Assembly: GCA_955652345.1 (NCBI GenBank)
Contig: CATPBV010000178.1
Span: forward strand, 1-8,768
Length of the DNA: 8,768 nt
Reading direction: 5' to 3'
DNA from: an uncultured Solirubrobacteraceae bacterium
GTDB lineage: Bacteria; Actinomycetota; Thermoleophilia; Solirubrobacterales; Solirubrobacteraceae
Under the pieces are notes generated by a model that was not told the origin of the DNA, ran no database searches, and saw only the letters and a list, made by a program, of their open reading frames with translations. Position numbers and translations under genes: made by a program. Shown here piece after piece: positions 5,853-8,768 of this stretch. Each line of letters begins with the position of its first letter. The first letter of the stretch is position 1.

Positions 5853-6848
5853 ATGGTCGTAGATCGCATCCCGAGCGGAACGCGCGACGTGCTGCCCGAC
5901 GAGATGCGGGAGCTGCGCGCGATGACCGATCGGATCAGGGCGGTGTTCGACCGCGCCGGATATGGCGAGGTCTACACCCCCGCGCTCGAGTACGAGCGAA
6001 CCTTCGCCTCTGACCGCGCGGGGCGCGGCTGGCTGGCGACGCCGCCCGCCTATCGGGTGTTCGACGAGCAGGGCAACGTGCTGGTGCTGCGTTCGGACAT
6101 GACGATCCCGATCGCGCGGCTTGTGGCGAACCGCTATCAGCACTCGGAGCTGCCCTTGCGCTTCAGCTATCTGGCACATGCCTACCGATCGGTCCGTCCG
6201 CAGCGCGGTCAGTCGAGGGAGTTCCTACAGGCGGGGGTCGAGCTGATCGGATCGCCGTCTCCCGAGGGAACCGCCGAGGTGCTCGGCGTGCTGTGTGCCG
6301 CGCTCGACTCGGCGGGTCTTCAGAGCTATCGCGTCGGACTCGGGGACGCTGCCCTGTACCCGAGCCTCTTGGAGCAGCTCGGGATCGGCGAGGAGATCCG
6401 CGAGCGGATCCTGCGCGAGCTGGTGGACGGGGATTTCGTGGGGGTGGAGCGCGAGGTCGCCGCACTGTCACTCGCAGGCGACGATGCCGAGCTGCTGCTC
6501 CGCGTGCCCCAGACGCGCGGGGGCCCCGAGGTGCTGGAAGGGCTTGCCGGTCCACTCCACGACGCGGGCAGCGGAATGCGGACCGTTCACGCGATGCTGG
6601 CGCGGGAGGTGGCAGCGCGGATCATCTTTGACCTTGGCCTGGTCCGAAGCCTCGGGTACTACACCGGAGCCGTGTTTCAGGTCTACGACCCCGCTCACGG
6701 CCTGCCGATCGGGAGCGGCGGCCGCTACGACGAGCTCCTCGGCCTGTTCGGGCGTCCGCTCCCGGCGGTCGGGTTCGCGCTGAATGTCGAGCGGCTGCAC
6801 ATTGCGCTGACCGGCGAGGAGCGCGGCCGACCTCGCGCACAGACATGA
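5853..6848 (+). CDS. hisZ: ATP phosphoribosyltransferase regulatory subunit
   Basis: HisZ is a histidyl-tRNA synthetase paralogue that cannot charge tRNA; it joins short HisG in a hetero-octamer, activates it and carries histidine feedback control. The 331-residue protein has class II synthetase motifs: IPSGTRDVLPDEM (6-18), LRSDMT (79-84) in place of the HisRS LRPEGT, motif 2 as RFSYLAHAYRSVRPQRG (103-119) with FLQAGVELIG, and motif 3 near SGGRYDELLG plus AVGFALNVERL (305-315). LVRSLGYYTGAVF (263-275) replaces the HisRS histidine-binding motif. The C-terminal anticodon-binding domain of HisRS (about 420 residues in all) is missing, which together with the adjacent hisG separates HisZ from HisRS. 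ATG 5853 is chosen; ATG 5808 would add 15 unrelated residues and overlap murA. The stop overlaps the hisG start (ATGA). Confidence 0.92.
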   Translation: MVVDRIPSGTRDVLPDEMRELRAMTDRIRAVFDRAGYGEVYTPALEYERTFASDRAGRGWLATPPAYRVFDEQGNVLVLRSDMTIPIARLVANRYQHSELPLRFSYLAHAYRSVRPQRGQSREFLQAGVELIGSPSPEGTAEVLGVLCAALDSAGLQSYRVGLGDAALYPSLLEQLGIGEEIRERILRELVDGDFVGVEREVAALSLAGDDAELLLRVPQTRGGPEVLEGLAGPLHDAGSGMRTVHAMLAREVAARIIFDLGLVRSLGYYTGAVFQVYDPAHGLPIGSGGRYDELLGLFGRPLPAVGFALNVERLHIALTGEERGRPRAQT

Positions 6849-7465
6849 GCGACCTGCGGATCGCGGTACCGCGCGGTGCCCTGTTCGACGAAACGCTGAC
6901 GCTCCTGAGCCGTCTCGACATCGACGTCGCGGAGGTCCGCACGAACGACCGCAAGCTGCTGTTCGAGGACGCCGGGCTCGTGACGATGCGCCCGTCGGAC
7001 GTCCCTACGTACGTCGAGTCCGGTGTCGCCGACATCGGCATCACAGGCAAGGACGTGCTGATGGAGCAATCAGAGCGCGAGGTCTACGAGCTCATCGACC
7101 TGGGCTACGGGCGGTGCAGGATGGTGCTCGCCACCGCCGCCGGAGAGGACCGAGCCGCCGAGACGCTCAGGCGCCTTGGGGTGGTCCGGATCGCGACCAA
7201 GTACCCGCGAGTCGCCGCACGCCACTTCGAGCAGACCGGCCGCCAGGCCGAGATCGTCGAGGTGAGGGGATCGGTCGAGCTGGCGCCGATCACGGGGCTC
7301 GCGGAGGGCATCGTCGACCTCACGGCGACGGGAACGACGCTGCGTGAGAATGGGCTCGTCGTGCGCGAGGAGATCGCCGAGTGCACGGCTCGCCTGATCG
7401 CAAATCCCGTCTCGCACAAGCTCAAGGCCGCCGCGATCGACGCCCTGCTGGAACGCCTCAAGTGA
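6845..7465 (+). CDS. hisG: ATP phosphoribosyltransferase catalytic subunit, short form
   Basis: HisG condenses ATP and PRPP to phosphoribosyl-ATP, the first and rate-limiting step of histidine synthesis. At 206 residues it is the short form, lacking the C-terminal regulatory ACT-like domain (about 75 residues) of long HisG, so it depends on HisZ, encoded just before it. Visible hallmarks are LRIAVPRGALFDET (4-17), RPSDVPTYVESGVADIGITG (49-68) with KD after it, and the PRPP-binding stretch DLTATGTTLRENG (158-170). The C-terminus ends in the usual LIANPVSHKLK followed by a short helix. ATG 6845 overlaps the hisZ stop as ATGA and its own stop overlaps the hisD start as GTGA, so translation is probably coupled and subunit ratios balanced. 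Confidence 0.95.
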   Translation: MSDLRIAVPRGALFDETLTLLSRLDIDVAEVRTNDRKLLFEDAGLVTMRPSDVPTYVESGVADIGITGKDVLMEQSEREVYELIDLGYGRCRMVLATAAGEDRAAETLRRLGVVRIATKYPRVAARHFEQTGRQAEIVEVRGSVELAPITGLAEGIVDLTATGTTLRENGLVVREEIAECTARLIANPVSHKLKAAAIDALLERLK

Positions 7466-8727
7466 GGGGCGAGCGGATCGCGGCCGATGAGGATCCGGCC
7501 ACCCTCGCCGCGCGGATCCGTGCGCTCGTCCCGCACTCGTGGTCGGTAAGCGAAGCCGTCGCCGAGATCATCGCCCAGGTCCGCTCGCACGGCGACGCGG
7601 CGGTCCGCGAGTACACACGCCGGTTCGACACAAATGGTGCCGAGCCAGGACCGATCGCCGTGCCCAACGCCGAGGTCGACGCGGCCGCACGGCGGCTTGA
7701 CCCGAAAGTACGGGCGGGCCTCGAGCGGGCGATCGCGAACGTCCGTGCGGTTGCCGAGGCGGGTCTTATGCACGAGCGCACGGTCGAGCTCGAAGGTCAT
7801 CGGGTGCTGCTGCGAGACGCGGCGGTCCGCCGTGCGGGGATCTATGTGCCCGGTGGCCGCGCGCCATACCCGAGCACGGTCGTGATGGGTGTCGTGACCG
7901 CCCGGGTGGCCGGCGTGAGCGAGGTGGTCGTGTGCGCGCCTCCGGGCGCTGGAGGGCGCCTCGACTCAACTCTGCTGGCCGCGTGCCGGCTGACCGGCGC
8001 ATCCTCGGTCTTCTGCATGGGTGGCGCGCAGGCGGTTGCGGCGCTCGCATACGGCACCGAAACCGTGCCCGCCGTCGACGTGCTCGTGGGCCCCGGGAAC
8101 CTGTACGTGCAGGAGGCCAAGCGCCAGGTGTTCGGGCAGGTCGGTATCGACGGCTTCGCCGGACCCACCGACCTGATGGTGATCGCTTCCTCAGGAGCTG
8201 AGGCCGAGCTGGTGGCGCTTGACATGCTCGCCCAGGCAGAACACGGCCCGGGAACGCTGGTGGTGCTCGTCAGCGGGGAGCCCGGGGTGCTGGACGAGGT
8301 CGAGGCTGCAGTGAGCTCCGCTCAGGACACCGGGGCGATCGCGGCGCTGATCGCGCTCGACAGCTACGACCGCGCGCTCGAGCTGGCGGAGGAGTTTGCG
8401 CCCGAGCATCTGCAGCTGATGGGCGCCGAGGCGGAGGCGCTCGCCACGCGAGTCAGCCGGGCGGGCTGCCTGTTCGTCGGCTGCGCGGCCACAAGTGCCT
8501 TCGGCGACTACATCGCAGGCTCCAACCACGTCCTGCCGACCGGTGGGGCCGCACGCTTCGCCTCGGGGCTAGCGCCATCGCACTTCCGCCGGCGCTTCAG
8601 CGAAGTGCGCGTCGATGGGGCGGCCGTGGAGCTTGCGGGGCTTGCCGCACCGGTGGCCCGAGCCGAGGGCTTCGAGCTCCACGCCCGGTCGATGGAGGCG
8701 CGCATTCGCGACAATGGCGCGGGATGA
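7462..8727 (+). CDS. hisD: Histidinol dehydrogenase
   Basis: HisD carries out the last two steps of histidine synthesis, oxidising L-histidinol to L-histidine with two NAD+ in the cytosol. The 421-residue product shows the family's landmarks: YVPGGRAPYPSTV (128-140), MGGAQAVAALAYGT (186-199), GPGNLYVQEAKRQVFG (210-225), catalytic Glu315-His316 in EFAPEHLQL, zinc ligands Gln258/His261 (LAQAEHGPG), Asp349 (FGDYIAGSNHVLPTGG) and His407 near the C-terminus (ELHARSMEARI). Numbering is from the chosen start. That start is GTG 7462, whose GTGA overlaps the hisG stop; an in-frame ATG at 7381 lies inside hisG and would add 27 non-homologous residues. Length is close to the usual 430. Its stop overlaps hisB as ATGA. 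Confidence 0.95.
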   Translation: MRGERIAADEDPATLAARIRALVPHSWSVSEAVAEIIAQVRSHGDAAVREYTRRFDTNGAEPGPIAVPNAEVDAAARRLDPKVRAGLERAIANVRAVAEAGLMHERTVELEGHRVLLRDAAVRRAGIYVPGGRAPYPSTVVMGVVTARVAGVSEVVVCAPPGAGGRLDSTLLAACRLTGASSVFCMGGAQAVAALAYGTETVPAVDVLVGPGNLYVQEAKRQVFGQVGIDGFAGPTDLMVIASSGAEAELVALDMLAQAEHGPGTLVVLVSGEPGVLDEVEAAVSSAQDTGAIAALIALDSYDRALELAEEFAPEHLQLMGAEAEALATRVSRAGCLFVGCAATSAFGDYIAGSNHVLPTGGAARFASGLAPSHFRRRFSEVRVDGAAVELAGLAAPVARAEGFELHARSMEARIRDNGAG

Positions 8728-8768
8728 CGCGCGCCGCCGAGATCAAGCGAAGGACCGCCGAGACCGAC
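8724..8768 (+). CDS. hisB: Imidazoleglycerol-phosphate dehydratase, N-terminus only
   Basis: Fifteen codons, MTRAAEIKRRTAETD, run off the window edge. This is the usual start of HisB in actinobacteria (basic R-x-x-E-I-K-R-x-T-x-E-T segment before the first beta strand). ATG 8724 overlaps the hisD stop by 4 nt (ATGA), continuing the coupled operon, and hisD-hisB is a common order. HisB dehydrates imidazoleglycerol phosphate. No catalytic residue is inside the window, so the call rests on the short N-terminal match plus context. Confidence 0.8.
   Translation, partial: MTRAAEIKRRTAETD

Overview
High-GC bacterial chromosome (strong G/C bias at codon third positions). The mix of an actinobacterial-type SDR, a short-form HisG paired with HisZ, and a MurA with Asp in place of the catalytic Cys points to a high-GC actinobacterium. 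A deep-branching one of the Thermoleophilia type (Solirubrobacterales or Gaiellales) is my best guess; this is inference from gene content, with no rRNA or marker tree. No rRNA, tRNA, CRISPR array, insertion sequence or phage gene is visible. Most of the window is ordinary chromosome.

Left part (1-3195): a possible last few codons of an upstream gene, then a decayed plus-strand glyoxalase/VOC gene (45 to about 276) that keeps its RBS and N-terminus but needs two frame changes and loses its C-terminal half. Against it runs a minus-strand block, read right to left: an isocitrate-dehydrogenase-like enzyme (3195-2077), a gap of about 357 bp, a small tandem-SH3 protein (1719-1375) and an NAD-dependent epimerase/reductase (1330-317). 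The gap holds a 14-bp palindromic site that matches the Gram-positive LexA (SOS) box consensus at every position. It also holds open, GC3-biased reading frames that may be a broken gene.

Middle (3196-4531): a 199-bp intergenic region between the divergent ICDH-like and STAS genes carries three ACGT-centred elements exactly 14 bp apart and a hairpin-type inverted repeat. The STAS anti-sigma-antagonist gene (3395-3844) converges on an HD-domain hydrolase gene (4422-3841), and the two stop codons share one CTAG. A 109-bp divergent promoter region separates the HD gene from murA.

Right part (4532-8768): murA-hisZ-hisG-hisD-hisB, a tight plus-strand operon. murA and hisZ are 22 bp apart; hisZ/hisG, hisG/hisD and hisD/hisB each overlap by 4 nt (ATGA, GTGA, ATGA). 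HisZ and the short HisG form the first enzyme of histidine synthesis, HisD the last, and HisB (15 codons present) the dehydratase step. MurA starts peptidoglycan precursor synthesis and, with Asp117 instead of Cys, should be intrinsically fosfomycin-insensitive.

No clearly new multi-gene system is visible. The best leads are the ICDH-like enzyme, which keeps the isocitrate/metal residues but has lost the NADP-phosphate residues, and the LexA-box-like palindrome in the unexplained gap beside it.
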